Assembly (NCBI RefSeq): GCF_000427625.1
Contig: NZ_KE386569.1
Location: forward strand, 2,100,591-2,164,590
Length of the DNA: 64,000 bases
Origin: Methylobacter luteus IMV-B-3098
GTDB taxonomy: Bacteria > Pseudomonadota > Gammaproteobacteria > Methylococcales > Methylomonadaceae
Direction of reading: 5' to 3'
Part shown: in pieces, positions 17,469 to 26,278 of the stretch
Layout of the letters: each line of letters begins with the position of its first letter
Position numbering within the stretch: the first letter of the stretch is position 1
Translations under genes and position numbers: made by a program
Notes under the pieces: generated by a model
What the model was told of the DNA's origin: nothing
Seen by the model: only the letters and a program-made list of their open reading frames with translations
The model's database searches: none

Positions 17469-18593
17469 ATGAATGATTTTTTAAACAGACCTCTCTACCG
17501 GGACATCATTCCGGGCATCCTTTTAGCCAGCCTCCTTGTATTGAGCTATATGGTGCTGCGCGAGTTCCTGCTGTCGCTGGTCTGGGCCTTCATTATCGCC
17601 TATGTCACCTGGCCAGCTTACCGGTGGCTGCGCCGCCAGATGCAAGGCAAGAAAACGCTCAGCGCGCTGGTCATGACATTAATCATCTCCGCGATCATCT
17701 TTCTGGCGGTTTTCTGGCTGGTCGCTTTGCTACAGGAAGAATTGAGGGCAGCCTATCAGACCTTAAGCGCCAGCTTTTCTCAAGGCAACCTTCAATTACC
17801 GGGGTTCATCAAGCGCATACCGGGATTAGGCGATTATCTGCAAGACAGCATAACGCGCTTGAACACAGACAGAGCCGGTATGGCGAAACAATTTGCCAAT
17901 ACGGCACAACACTGGCTGGGCGATGTAACTAAGTTTGTAGGTGATATCGGCAACAACCTGGTAAAACTGGCAATTGTTCTGGTCACGGTATTTTTCTGCT
18001 TTCGCGATGGCGAAGAAGCGGTCAGGCAGTTACATCAAGGACTGATCCGTTTCCTGGGTAAACACCAGCATGTTTATCTGCAAGCTGCCGGCCACACGAC
18101 TAATGCAGTCGTTTTCGGGATGGTGCTTGCGGCATTGGCACAAGGCATTCTGGCTGGCCTCGGCTTTTCCGTAGCTGGCGTACAGGCGCCGGTATTATTT
18201 GGCGCACTTACCGCCTTGTTCGCCCTGATACCCATGGGCGCGCCGCTGATATGGCTGCCTATCGCCATCGGACTCATTTTTTTGAATGAGGTATGGGCCG
18301 GCATAGGGCTGATAATCTGGGGCGTTCTGGTAGTCAGTACGGTAGACAACGTGGTTCGTCCGCTGGCAATCAGTGGCGCCAGTCGGGTGCCTTTTCTCAT
18401 CGTAATGTTTGGCGTTTTTGGAGGATTGACGGCTTTTGGCGTGATAGGTATTTTTTTGGGGCCAGTCATACTGGCGGTGTTGAGGGCCGTCTGGCAGGAA
18501 TGGCTGGATCAACAGAAAGAGGAAGAATCTTTGCTGGTTAGTAATACAGCCATCAAGTCGCCCTTGCCTGAACAGGACGAGGCTGCTGATTGA
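17469..18593 (+). CDS. AI-2E/PerM-family permease
   Basis: 374 residues from the ATG at 17469; an in-frame TTG at 17427 would add 14 residues and lacks support. The AI-2E transporter family pattern is clear: paired N-terminal helices, a periplasmic helix region (ISASFSQ-like, IPGLGDYLQDS), then the second half with VFFCFRDGEEA and the conserved FALIPMGAPLIWLP and VVSTVDNVVRPLAISG motifs and GIFLGPVILAVL. About eight transmembrane segments are expected. Members export quorum signals or act as Na/H antiporters; the substrate here is not known. Confidence 0.88.
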   Translation: MNDFLNRPLYRDIIPGILLASLLVLSYMVLREFLLSLVWAFIIAYVTWPAYRWLRRQMQGKKTLSALVMTLIISAIIFLAVFWLVALLQEELRAAYQTLSASFSQGNLQLPGFIKRIPGLGDYLQDSITRLNTDRAGMAKQFANTAQHWLGDVTKFVGDIGNNLVKLAIVLVTVFFCFRDGEEAVRQLHQGLIRFLGKHQHVYLQAAGHTTNAVVFGMVLAALAQGILAGLGFSVAGVQAPVLFGALTALFALIPMGAPLIWLPIAIGLIFLNEVWAGIGLIIWGVLVVSTVDNVVRPLAISGASRVPFLIVMFGVFGGLTAFGVIGIFLGPVILAVLRAVWQEWLDQQKEEESLLVSNTAIKSPLPEQDEAAD

Positions 18594-18634
18594 CGGCTTG
18601 GTAGTGAGCATGAAATAAGTCAGCAAATTGTAGA

Positions 18635-18819
18635 TGCGAATTCATTCGCACTCAACGATAACCATACAATCTTCTGTAAAGCGCTGTGCGTTTCAGGTCG
18701 AATTAATTCGACCCTAGAGCGCAGTTAGTGATCCAGTCATCAAGCCATCCTTGCATGAACAAAACGGGATTATTGATTGAAGAGTTCGGAAATTGATGCC
18801 GGCGCGAAGTTATTCGCGC
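18635..18819. repeat. Cluster of three CGAA/TTCG palindromes
   Basis: The 230-base gap between two convergent genes contains TGCGAAT-TC-ATTCGCA (18635-18650), the perfect 18-mer GGTCGAATTAATTCGACC (18696-18713), and GCGCGAA-gtta-TTCGCGC (18802-18819). All are variants of a hairpin built on CGAA and TTCG. They may be REP-like elements or mRNA ends; none has a T-tract. Confidence 0.6.
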
Positions 18820-18823
18820 TTGC

Positions 18824-20203
18824 TTAAATCACTTTCGAAAACTGCTGCTGTTTCTGCGCCAGATAGCGGTCGAATACCATGCAGATATTGCGGATCAACA
18901 ACCGTCCTGCCGGTAGCACATGAATGGTCTGTTCCGACACGGTCAGCAAGCCGTCGGCCTGCATCGGAGCCAGGGCTTTCAGTTCGTCGGCGAAATAATC
19001 GTGAAAATCGATGACAAATGCTTTCTCAATAGCGGCAAAGTCCAGATCGAAGTGGCAGATCAACTGCGTGATGACGGCGCGGCGCAATTTGTCGTCATCG
19101 TTCAGCTCGACGCCTTTGAAGACCGGCAGCCTGCCTTGTCCGATCAACTGGTCGTACTCGGCCAGCTCTTTGACATTCTGGATATAGGCATCCCCTACCC
19201 GGCCGATCGAGGTAATGCCTAAGCCGACCAGATCGCAATCCGAGTGCGTCGAATAGCCCTGGAAATTCCGGTACAGTTTGCCTTCGCGCTGCGCGATGGC
19301 GAGTTCGTCATCGGGCTTGGCGAAATGGTCCATGCCGATATAGACATAACCCGCCTCCGTGAGCCGTTGCCCGACCATCTGCAGAATATCGAGCTTGACG
19401 TCGGCAGTCGGCAGATCCGCATCGTTGATCTGGCGCTGCGTTTTAAAGCGCGCCGGCATGTGCGCGTAATTGAAGATCGAGAATCGGTCCGGCGCAACGG
19501 CCAGAAGCTTGTCCAGCGTTCTGGAAAATGTCGCTACCGTTTGCAGCGGCAGGCCGTAAATCAAATCGATATTGGTCGAACGAAAACCCTCGGCCCGGGC
19601 CGAGGCCAGAACCGCGAAGGTTTGTTCCTCGCTTTGCAGGCGATTGACGGCCTTTTGCACGGCCGGGTCAAAATCCTGAACGCCGAGGCTGATGCGGTTA
19701 AATCCGAGCTGGCGGAGCTGGTGAATGGTCCGGTCGTCAGTCTCGCGCGGATCGATTTCGATCGAATATTCACCCTGATCATCGTCCCTTAATGAGAAAT
19801 GCTCGCGCGTCACCTGCATCAGCTTTTGCATTTGCTCATGGCTCAGGAAAGTCGGCGTACCGCCGCCCCAGTGCAGCTGGTTGACGACCCGATTGCGGTC
19901 GAACAGGTCACCCTGCATGGCGATTTCTCTATAGAGATTGTTCAAATAAGGCTGCGCATGGCCGCGGTTTTTGGTAACGATTTTATTGCAGGCACAGTAA
20001 AAGCAGACCGTATCGCAAAATGGAATATGGAAATATAGCGACAAGGGTCCGCCTGCCGCATTGGACTTTACGATATGCTCACGATATTCCTTGTCGCCGA
20101 AGCCTTCGTGCAGTTCCAGAGCGGTCGGGTAAGAAGTATAGCGCGGGCCTGCCTTGTCATAACGATTAATCAGATTCAGATCGAATTTAATAGATTGATC
20201 CAT
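18824..20203 (-). CDS. hemN: Oxygen-independent coproporphyrinogen III oxidase
   Basis: 459 residues, full HemN length. It decarboxylates coproporphyrinogen III to protoporphyrinogen IX by radical SAM chemistry. The cluster motif CDTVCFYCACNK supplies the CxxxCxxC ligands plus the fourth conserved Cys; YTSYPTALEL at the N-terminus and GGGTPTFL, then RISLGVQDFDPAVQKAVNR are HemN landmarks. It starts in a TAATG overlap with the end of ccmI, so it is the last gene of the ccm operon, joining heme synthesis to heme attachment. FNR-type control would be expected of the family, but no clear site was seen. Confidence 0.95.
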   Translation of the reverse strand: MDQSIKFDLNLINRYDKAGPRYTSYPTALELHEGFGDKEYREHIVKSNAAGGPLSLYFHIPFCDTVCFYCACNKIVTKNRGHAQPYLNNLYREIAMQGDLFDRNRVVNQLHWGGGTPTFLSHEQMQKLMQVTREHFSLRDDDQGEYSIEIDPRETDDRTIHQLRQLGFNRISLGVQDFDPAVQKAVNRLQSEEQTFAVLASARAEGFRSTNIDLIYGLPLQTVATFSRTLDKLLAVAPDRFSIFNYAHMPARFKTQRQINDADLPTADVKLDILQMVGQRLTEAGYVYIGMDHFAKPDDELAIAQREGKLYRNFQGYSTHSDCDLVGLGITSIGRVGDAYIQNVKELAEYDQLIGQGRLPVFKGVELNDDDKLRRAVITQLICHFDLDFAAIEKAFVIDFHDYFADELKALAPMQADGLLTVSEQTIHVLPAGRLLIRNICMVFDRYLAQKQQQFSKVI

Positions 20204-21402
20204 TATTTCACTTCGCTATCAATCACGATTATGTTGCGGGTGCGGTCGGCCAAGTCCACTGAATCGATCACACCGATCAGATCCCCGGGCTGCTGAGTTG
20301 CATTGCCGGACTTTGAAATACGCGCGATTAGTTTAACCTGATCGAAACGCGATAATTTCATTTCCGGCATCATGGCCATGCTGTCGTTCAGATTCACGGT
20401 CAACGGCAGATCCGAAACCTGCTTGCGGACAATCGCCAACGGCATTTTCGGGCCGGATAGTGCCTGGGCATAGATGAAAACGGTATCTTTGGGGCCGATC
20501 CTTGACTGAAGCTCGGGCGCCAGACTCACCTCCACCTCGATGTCTTGCGGAGCCTTTTCAGTCGGTTGTTCCTCGGGCACCCGGTTCTCGACATTGGCCA
20601 TTAAGGTTTGAATTTCCTGCTGCGCTTCAGAACCCGGCGGCAATGATGCTTCCAGCTTGCGCCATAGCTGAACCGCGCCTGTCACATCGCCCGCTTCGGC
20701 CTTGGCCATGCCGCCCAGCCACAGACCGGTCATATTATTTGGCTCCAGAGCCAGTGCCTTGAATACCAGTTCGGCCGGTTTTCCCGAGAGTCGTCCGTCA
20801 TTGGCCATAGCCAGCGCATCGGCATAAGACAGCAGCACTTCCGCCTGATCGCCCAGCAGACGGTAGGCTTGTGCAAAGGCATCGGCGGCTTCCGGATATT
20901 GCTGCAGATATTTATAGGATCGTCCCAGCATGAGCCAGCCCTGCGCATCATTGGGATTGCTCTTCATGCGAGCGGCCAAACCGGCCACCATGCGGCTGAT
21001 ATCCTCAGGTCCAGGCGCCGCCGAAGCGTCGCTAGGCCGATCCAGTGAGGCATAACTGCCCAGACTTGCATACAATGAAAGCGCCGTCAGCGGCACCAGC
21101 AAAACCAGTACGAAAACCATCCACCGGCCTTTCGTACCGGATGCTTTTACCTGGCCTGGTATATCAAGGTCATCACTGAGCGCGACTTCAAGTTCGGCGC
21201 GCTGTTCCTCAAATTGCATTCGGGTTAATGCCCCTGTCTGTAATTGATCCTGAAGCTCGGACAGACGCTGCCGCGCAATGGCAATATTGCGCTGATCCTG
21301 ATCGGCTGCTGCAATCTCGCGCGGGCGCCATAACGGCGGCAGGACAATCATAAAAGCGGCCAGGATCAACAAGCCGGCCAGCATCCAAAATATCGTAGTC
21401 AA
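20203..21402 (-). CDS. ccmI: Cytochrome c maturation protein CcmI
   Basis: 399 residues. The N-terminal two-helix membrane part (MTTIFWMLAGLLILAAFMIV and a second segment near 100-118), with a coiled segment between (QRLSELQDQLQTGAL), and C-terminal TPR repeats (NDAQGWLMLGRSYKYLQQYP, ALALEPNNMTGLWLGG) match CcmI/CycH. It carries apocytochrome c to the heme-ligation complex. The final ~110 residues form a beta domain seen in the longer CcmI proteins. It starts within the end of ccmH (4-base overlap) and overlaps hemN. Confidence 0.9.
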   Translation of the reverse strand: MTTIFWMLAGLLILAAFMIVLPPLWRPREIAAADQDQRNIAIARQRLSELQDQLQTGALTRMQFEEQRAELEVALSDDLDIPGQVKASGTKGRWMVFVLVLLVPLTALSLYASLGSYASLDRPSDASAAPGPEDISRMVAGLAARMKSNPNDAQGWLMLGRSYKYLQQYPEAADAFAQAYRLLGDQAEVLLSYADALAMANDGRLSGKPAELVFKALALEPNNMTGLWLGGMAKAEAGDVTGAVQLWRKLEASLPPGSEAQQEIQTLMANVENRVPEEQPTEKAPQDIEVEVSLAPELQSRIGPKDTVFIYAQALSGPKMPLAIVRKQVSDLPLTVNLNDSMAMMPEMKLSRFDQVKLIARISKSGNATQQPGDLIGVIDSVDLADRTRNIIVIDSEVK

Positions 21403-21857
21403 GATTTATCCCCTTTTTCCAGCAAGCTGTGTATCTTTTGCCGCTTCTCGGCGCTGATCTCGGCCGTTGCAGGAGTCCTGTTGCGCCGGACGAATACAAA
21501 TACGGTAATCAGGCCAATTATCAGAAAAACGGCCGGACCGATCCACAGCAAACCGGTTTTGGCCTTGAAGGGTGGATTATATAAAACGAAATCGCCGTAG
21601 CGCTGGGTCATGAAATCGGCGACATCCTGCTTCGTCTTGCCCTGCTGAAGCATTTCATAGACCTGCCGGCGCAAGTCCTTGGCCAGATCGGCATTGGAAT
21701 CGGCAATGGTCTGGTTTTGACAAACCAGACAGCGCAACTCCGATATCAAATCATCATAGGCCTGCTGCTGCTCGGCATTGGAAAATTCCTTATATTCAAC
21801 GCGGGCGCCGGCAAAACCGGACAGGGTCAACAGCAAGACCAGCATTAAGATTTTCAT
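21399..21857 (-). CDS. ccmH: Cytochrome c maturation protein CcmH
   Basis: 152 residues: signal peptide (KILMLVLLLTLSGFAGA), the redox motif LRCLVCQNQTIADSNADLAK, the conserved RYGDFVLYNPPFK and one C-terminal transmembrane helix (LLWIGPAVFLIIGLITVFVF). It reduces the apocytochrome disulfide in the periplasm before heme attachment. This is the short CcmH, with CcmI as a separate gene. It overlaps ccmG by 4 bases. Confidence 0.95.
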   Translation of the reverse strand: MKILMLVLLLTLSGFAGARVEYKEFSNAEQQQAYDDLISELRCLVCQNQTIADSNADLAKDLRRQVYEMLQQGKTKQDVADFMTQRYGDFVLYNPPFKAKTGLLWIGPAVFLIIGLITVFVFVRRNRTPATAEISAEKRQKIHSLLEKGDKS

Positions 21858-22387
21858 GAGTTTTCTGCCTGTAATTTAGCGATCAGAGGGAGAAAGATGG
21901 TCTGAACGTCTTGCGAGGTCACAGGTCCCGTATGCTTGTACCGGATCACGCCTTTTTTGTCGATAACGAATGTTTCCGGCACGCCGTAAACACCCCAGTC
22001 TATGCCGATACGGCCATCCTGGTCCATGATGCTGACGTCGTAAGGGTTGCCTAGTTGGGTCAGCCAGTTTTTCGCCGCATCCGGCTCATCCTTGTAGTTC
22101 AGACCGACAATGACAGCGGCTTTCTGCTGCGCCAGCTGATTCAGTATCGGATGCTCGGATCTGCATGATACGCACCAGGAAGCCCAGACATTGAACAGCC
22201 AGACTTTTCCTTTCATATCGGTCTGGCTTAGTGTTTCGGAAGACGCGCCGAGTTTGGGCGCCGAAAACGCCGGCGCCGGCTTATCGATCAGCGGCGAAGG
22301 AATATCGCGTGGATTCAGGTTCAAACCCACGGCCAGAAAGACGGCCATGATGATAAAGATGACTAACGGGATAATATATTTAAGCAT
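21854..22387 (-). CDS. ccmG: Thioredoxin-like cytochrome c maturation protein CcmG/DsbE
   Basis: 177 residues: N-terminal membrane anchor (IIPLVIFIIMAVFLAVGL) then a thioredoxin fold with active site WASWCVSCRSEHP and the family's acidic GVYGVPETFVIDKKG loop. It keeps CcmH and apocytochrome reduced in the periplasm. It lies 34 bases downstream of ccmF. Confidence 0.95.
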   Translation of the reverse strand: MLKYIIPLVIFIIMAVFLAVGLNLNPRDIPSPLIDKPAPAFSAPKLGASSETLSQTDMKGKVWLFNVWASWCVSCRSEHPILNQLAQQKAAVIVGLNYKDEPDAAKNWLTQLGNPYDVSIMDQDGRIGIDWGVYGVPETFVIDKKGVIRYKHTGPVTSQDVQTIFLPLIAKLQAENS

Positions 22388-22421
22388 GTCTTATCAATAA
22401 GGTTATGGCGCAAAAGGTTTT

Positions 22422-24365
22422 TTATCGTGCCTCTTTTATCCTGTACCGGTAGCGCCTGTCGAAGGCCGCACACAAGCCGCCCGCCGCCATGAATACGGCG
22501 CCCAGCCAGATCCAGCGGATGAACGATTTATAGTAAATGCGAAGACTCCAGGCCCCCTGATCGCCCAGCGGTTCGCCTATGGCCACGAATAAATCCCGAA
22601 ACAGGCCGGCATCGATCGCCGCCTCAGTCATCGGCATGGTCTGCACGCGATAAACCCGTTTCTGCGGTTCCAGTCTGGCGACTTGCGCACCTTTGTGGCT
22701 GACCGTGACGAAACCTTGCTCGGCACGGTAGTTCGGCCCTTCGGATTGGCGCACGCCATGAAACTCAAACAGATAGCCCGACATGTCCAGCGTTTCGCCG
22801 GGCGCCATGCGGACATCTTTCTCGACGCTGTAGACCGTGGTAAAGGTAATGCCGATGACAAAAACCGCGATACCCAGATGCGCGACAGTCATGCCGTAAA
22901 ATCCGGCCGGCACGCTTCGTAACCGTTGCCATGAAAAGCCGCGGGCACCTGCCCTATCCATGAAAGCCAGAATTGAAATAGCCGCGGTCCATAACGCCAG
23001 CGTCACGCCCAGCACCGCCGCCCAGGAATAAAAAGGCATGGCGAAAGGAATCAGCAGACCGCCGGTCACACAGATCAGAATTGCCCAGCGCACGCGCAAG
23101 GCAACCGTCTTGATATCGTCTCTTTTCCAGCGAAGCAGCACGCCCAGACCTACCGCAATCGACAACGGCGCCATCAATGGAATAAACACGGCATTGAAAT
23201 AAGGCGGGCCGACCGAAATTTTGCCCAGACCCAATGCATCGATTATCAGCGGATACAGGGTGCCGAGCAGAATGCTGGCGGCTGTTACGACGAGCAGGAC
23301 GTTGTTCAACAAAATCACGGATTCCCTGGACACCAGTTCAAAGGTCGCATTGCTCTTGACGTAAGGTGCTCTGACCGCATACAGCAACAGCGAACCGCCC
23401 ACAACGGCAGCCAGAAATATCAGGATGAACAATCCTCTGGCTGGATCGCTGGCAAATGCATGCACGGACGTCAACACGCCGGACCGCACCAGAAACGTGC
23501 CCAACAAGCTCAGAGAGAATGCGAAAATCGCCAGCAGCACCGTCCAGGTCTTGAACACGCCGCGTTTTTCGGTCGCCGCCAGTGAGTGAATCAGCGCGGT
23601 CCCGACCAGCCAGGGCATGAACGAGGCATTCTCCACCGGGTCCCAGAACCACCAGCCGCCCCAACCCAGTTCGTAATACGCCCACCAACTACCCAAGGCG
23701 ATGCCTAGCGTCAAAAACATCCAGGCGATATTGGTCCAGGGCCTCGACCAGCGTGCCCAGGCAGCATCCAATCGGCCTTCCAGCAAGGCGGCAATCGCGA
23801 ACGCGAACGCGACCGAAAAGCCGACATAGCCCATATACAGCATGGGCGGATGTATCGCCAGACCTGGGTCCTGCAACAGGGGATTCAAGTCACGCCCTTC
23901 TGCAGGCGCCGGGAACAGGCGCTCGAAAGGATTGGATGTCAGCAGCAGAAACAGAATGAAGCCGACTGCAACCAGCCCCATGACGCCCAGCACCCGCGCC
24001 ACGGTCGTATCGGGAATGTTTCGGCTGAACAGCGCAACCAGCGCCGTCCAGCACGACAGCACTAACGCCCAGAGCAATAGTGAGCCCTCGTGGGCGCCCC
24101 AGACCCCCGAAATCAGATACAGCACAGGTAATGCCGTGTTCGAATTGGTCGCCACGTAGGCGATTGAGAAATCATGCGTCAGAAAACCGTATGTCAGGCA
24201 ACCGTACGCGATAATCATGAATAAAACCAGTGCGTAAGCCGCCGGCCTCGCCACGGCAATCCAGCCGGCAATGGCGCGCGATGCGCCGATAATCGGCAGT
24301 GTGCCTAAAATGACTGCCATGCACAACGCCAGGATCAAAGAGAAATGCCCAAGTTCAGCAATCAT
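22422..24365 (-). CDS. ccmF: Heme lyase subunit CcmF
   Basis: 647 residues, typical CcmF length, with about 14-15 transmembrane segments. The tryptophan-rich WWD domain is GGWWFWDPVENASFMPWL, and NPFERLFPAPAEGRDLNPLLQ is the conserved periplasmic loop before it; a large periplasmic loop near the C-terminus (KDVRMAPGETLDMSGYLFEF) is also typical. It takes heme from holo-CcmE and ligates it to the apocytochrome CxxCH. It starts in a 1-base overlap with ccmE. Confidence 0.96.
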   Translation of the reverse strand: MIAELGHFSLILALCMAVILGTLPIIGASRAIAGWIAVARPAAYALVLFMIIAYGCLTYGFLTHDFSIAYVATNSNTALPVLYLISGVWGAHEGSLLLWALVLSCWTALVALFSRNIPDTTVARVLGVMGLVAVGFILFLLLTSNPFERLFPAPAEGRDLNPLLQDPGLAIHPPMLYMGYVGFSVAFAFAIAALLEGRLDAAWARWSRPWTNIAWMFLTLGIALGSWWAYYELGWGGWWFWDPVENASFMPWLVGTALIHSLAATEKRGVFKTWTVLLAIFAFSLSLLGTFLVRSGVLTSVHAFASDPARGLFILIFLAAVVGGSLLLYAVRAPYVKSNATFELVSRESVILLNNVLLVVTAASILLGTLYPLIIDALGLGKISVGPPYFNAVFIPLMAPLSIAVGLGVLLRWKRDDIKTVALRVRWAILICVTGGLLIPFAMPFYSWAAVLGVTLALWTAAISILAFMDRAGARGFSWQRLRSVPAGFYGMTVAHLGIAVFVIGITFTTVYSVEKDVRMAPGETLDMSGYLFEFHGVRQSEGPNYRAEQGFVTVSHKGAQVARLEPQKRVYRVQTMPMTEAAIDAGLFRDLFVAIGEPLGDQGAWSLRIYYKSFIRWIWLGAVFMAAGGLCAAFDRRYRYRIKEAR

Positions 24366-24811
24366 TATTTTTGTCCTGTCGCTTGATTCGTGCCGGTTTT
24401 CAAACTGCCGGCCACTTCCGGTGGCATATAGTTTTCATCGTGCTTGGCCAGCACTTCCTCGGCGATGAAAACGCCTTGGGCATTGAGTCGACCGTGCGCT
24501 ACGATGCCCTGGCCTTCCCTAAACAAATCCGGCAGTATGCCGGTGTATTCGACCGTCACGTCTTTACTGAAGTCGGTCAGCTTGAAGCGCACCATCAGCC
24601 CGTCGCCGGGCCGCTCGACACTGCCTTTGACGACCATGCCGCCCAAACGGAACAAGGCATCCTCAGGCGCCTTGCCTTCGACCACATCGGTCGTGGAAAA
24701 GAAATACATGAGATTTTCATTAAATGACTTCAATGCAAAACCGGCGGCAAAACCGGCGCCCATCAGCATCAAGGCTATCAGGATCAAGCGTTGTTTTCTG
24801 GCTGGTTTCAT
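24365..24811 (-). CDS. ccmE: Heme chaperone CcmE
   Basis: 148 residues from the ATG at 24811, which overlaps the ccmD stop (ATGA); a longer frame upstream runs through ccmD and is not real. It has an N-terminal membrane anchor (LILIALMLMGAGFAAGFAL), the OB-fold RLGGMVVKGSVERPGDGL, and the heme-binding HDENY motif (HxxxY), where the His bonds covalently to heme. It carries heme from CcmABCD to CcmF. Confidence 0.95.
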   Translation of the reverse strand: MKPARKQRLILIALMLMGAGFAAGFALKSFNENLMYFFSTTDVVEGKAPEDALFRLGGMVVKGSVERPGDGLMVRFKLTDFSKDVTVEYTGILPDLFREGQGIVAHGRLNAQGVFIAEEVLAKHDENYMPPEVAGSLKTGTNQATGQK

Positions 24812-24975
24812 AGCGTACCTTGTCGTTTTTGCTTTAAAGCTTGCTGACGCAAGAACTGTCTGCGTCGCACAATGGGAATAATGATATTGGCCAGCAATAC
24901 AATGAACGTGACCGCGTAAGAGGTCCATACATAAAAGGCATAACCGCCCATTGCGAAAAATTCCTGCCAGTTCAT
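24808..24975 (-). CDS. ccmD: Heme exporter protein CcmD
   Basis: A 55-residue gene that overlaps both neighbours by 4 bases (ATGA junctions). It reads MNWQEFFAMGGYAFYVWTSY, then a single transmembrane helix (AVTFIVLLANIIIPIV) followed by RRR and a basic tail. That is the typical CcmD layout, including the MGGYAFYVWTSY consensus. CcmD links CcmE to the CcmABC release machinery at the inner membrane. Confidence 0.93.
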   Translation of the reverse strand: MNWQEFFAMGGYAFYVWTSYAVTFIVLLANIIIPIVRRRQFLRQQALKQKRQGTL

Positions 24976-25739
24976 CGCTCAACTCCCAATGCTGCCATAG
25001 ACTTGACCCACTGCGCGTTACGCTCGCGCGAAAGCAACTCGATGCGTGCGCGTTGCAGCATCGCAATCAGATAATAAAATTTAAAAGCGACCGCCATCAG
25101 CAGCAACGGTATCAGCATGCTGACATGAATGGAAGGTTTGTCCATTTTGGTCACGGTTGGCCCTTGATGCAAAGTGTTCCACCATTCCACGGAATAATGA
25201 ATGATCGGAATATTGACCACACCGACCAGTGCCAGAATAGCAACAGCCTTAGAGGCAGTGCGTTTGTCATCTATCGCACCATAAAGCCCAATAACGCCAA
25301 GGTACAAAAACAGCAAAATAAGCTCGGAGGTTAAACGCGCATCCCAGACCCACCAGGTTCCCCACATCGGTTTGCCCCACAGCGAGCCTGTCACTAACGC
25401 AATAAACGTAAAGCCGGCGCCGACCGGTGCACTGCTGACGGCAACAATCTCTGCCAGTTTAATGCGCCAGACCAACCCTATGCCGCCCGCAACAGCCATA
25501 ACGACATAAATAAACAACGACATCCAGGCGCTAGGCACATGGATATAAATAATGCGATAGCTGTCGCCTTGTTGGTAATCCGGCGGCGCCAGATACAATC
25601 CGCCATATAAACCTGCCGTCAGCAGCAGCAGGAAAATAACCGTCAGCCACGGCATCAAACGCTCGGTAAGAGCATAAAAATGCGGCGGAGAAGCCATGCG
25701 ATGGAAGAATCTAACGACCGGGTCTGGAATCAAAAACAT
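24972..25739 (-). CDS. ccmC: Heme exporter protein CcmC
   Basis: 255 residues from the ATG at 25739; the open frame extends 40 residues further but the family starts here. It has six transmembrane segments and the WWD domain WGTWWVWDARLTSELILLFL; the heme-ligand His residues are in IYIHVPSAWMS and IIHYSVEWWNTLHQ. It loads heme onto CcmE. It overlaps ccmD by 4 bases. Unusually, it is separated from ccmB by about 540 bases holding a decayed gene, so its expression may depend on read-through. Confidence 0.95.
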   Translation of the reverse strand: MFLIPDPVVRFFHRMASPPHFYALTERLMPWLTVIFLLLLTAGLYGGLYLAPPDYQQGDSYRIIYIHVPSAWMSLFIYVVMAVAGGIGLVWRIKLAEIVAVSSAPVGAGFTFIALVTGSLWGKPMWGTWWVWDARLTSELILLFLYLGVIGLYGAIDDKRTASKAVAILALVGVVNIPIIHYSVEWWNTLHQGPTVTKMDKPSIHVSMLIPLLLMAVAFKFYYLIAMLQRARIELLSRERNAQWVKSMAALGVER

Positions 25740-25821
25740 AAGGAACAGATAAAAGGTGAACGGTTCAAGTCCGAAAAGTGAAAGACCACAGGACGGCTTT
25801 AGCTGTCCTGCAGCCCGGTTT

Positions 25822-26223
25822 TTATACCTTGCAATAAGACGGTATCCAACTACGCTCAATCATATATTCAGGCAACTCATTGAAATCAAATCCAATGCCA
25901 TCTTTAATCATCCGATCAACATCAAGCAATTGGTCAAGTTCAGGAATATCATTAAAGAACAACGTATAAATAAGGTTTGGCCAGTAATTTTGAAACCTTC
26001 ATGCCTATCGGACCAATAAAATTTTTTCTTTGACAGGGCTTAAAGACATCCATTCCATTTTATCGAGACCGCAAGTGCGCAACATTTCATGAAACAGGCG
26101 CACATGGCCGAACTCCTCGGCTAAATGCACCACTGCGCTGCTGAATAAACTGCCGGCAATTTTCAAAGTTTTTCCTTTCGTTCCTGGCGCGTGGCTGGTG
26201 AAAAAACAGAACGTATGCTGATC
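25822..26223 (-). pseudogene. Decayed gene fragment between ccmB and ccmC
   Basis: A coherent protein can be read only by joining frames. The first part, from about 26223, includes HTFCFFTSHAPGTKGK and AVVHLAEEFGHVRLFHEMLR; the frame then changes near the T6 run at 26022-26027 (KFYWSDRHEGF) and again near 25988. It continues as NYWPNLIYTLFFNDIPELDQ and ends ELPEYMIERSWIPSYCKV before the stop at 25822. An in-frame stop closes the 5' side and no start codon is present, so this is a 5'-truncated, frameshifted relic. EEFGH gives an ExxH pattern like a diiron protein, but I do not recognise the family. A sequencing error at the homopolymers could explain the shifts but not the missing N-terminus. 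Confidence 0.65.
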
Positions 26224-26278
26224 CTATAATTCTTTAGTCCTGATTCATAATATGAATCTTTTATTTTACGAAATATTA

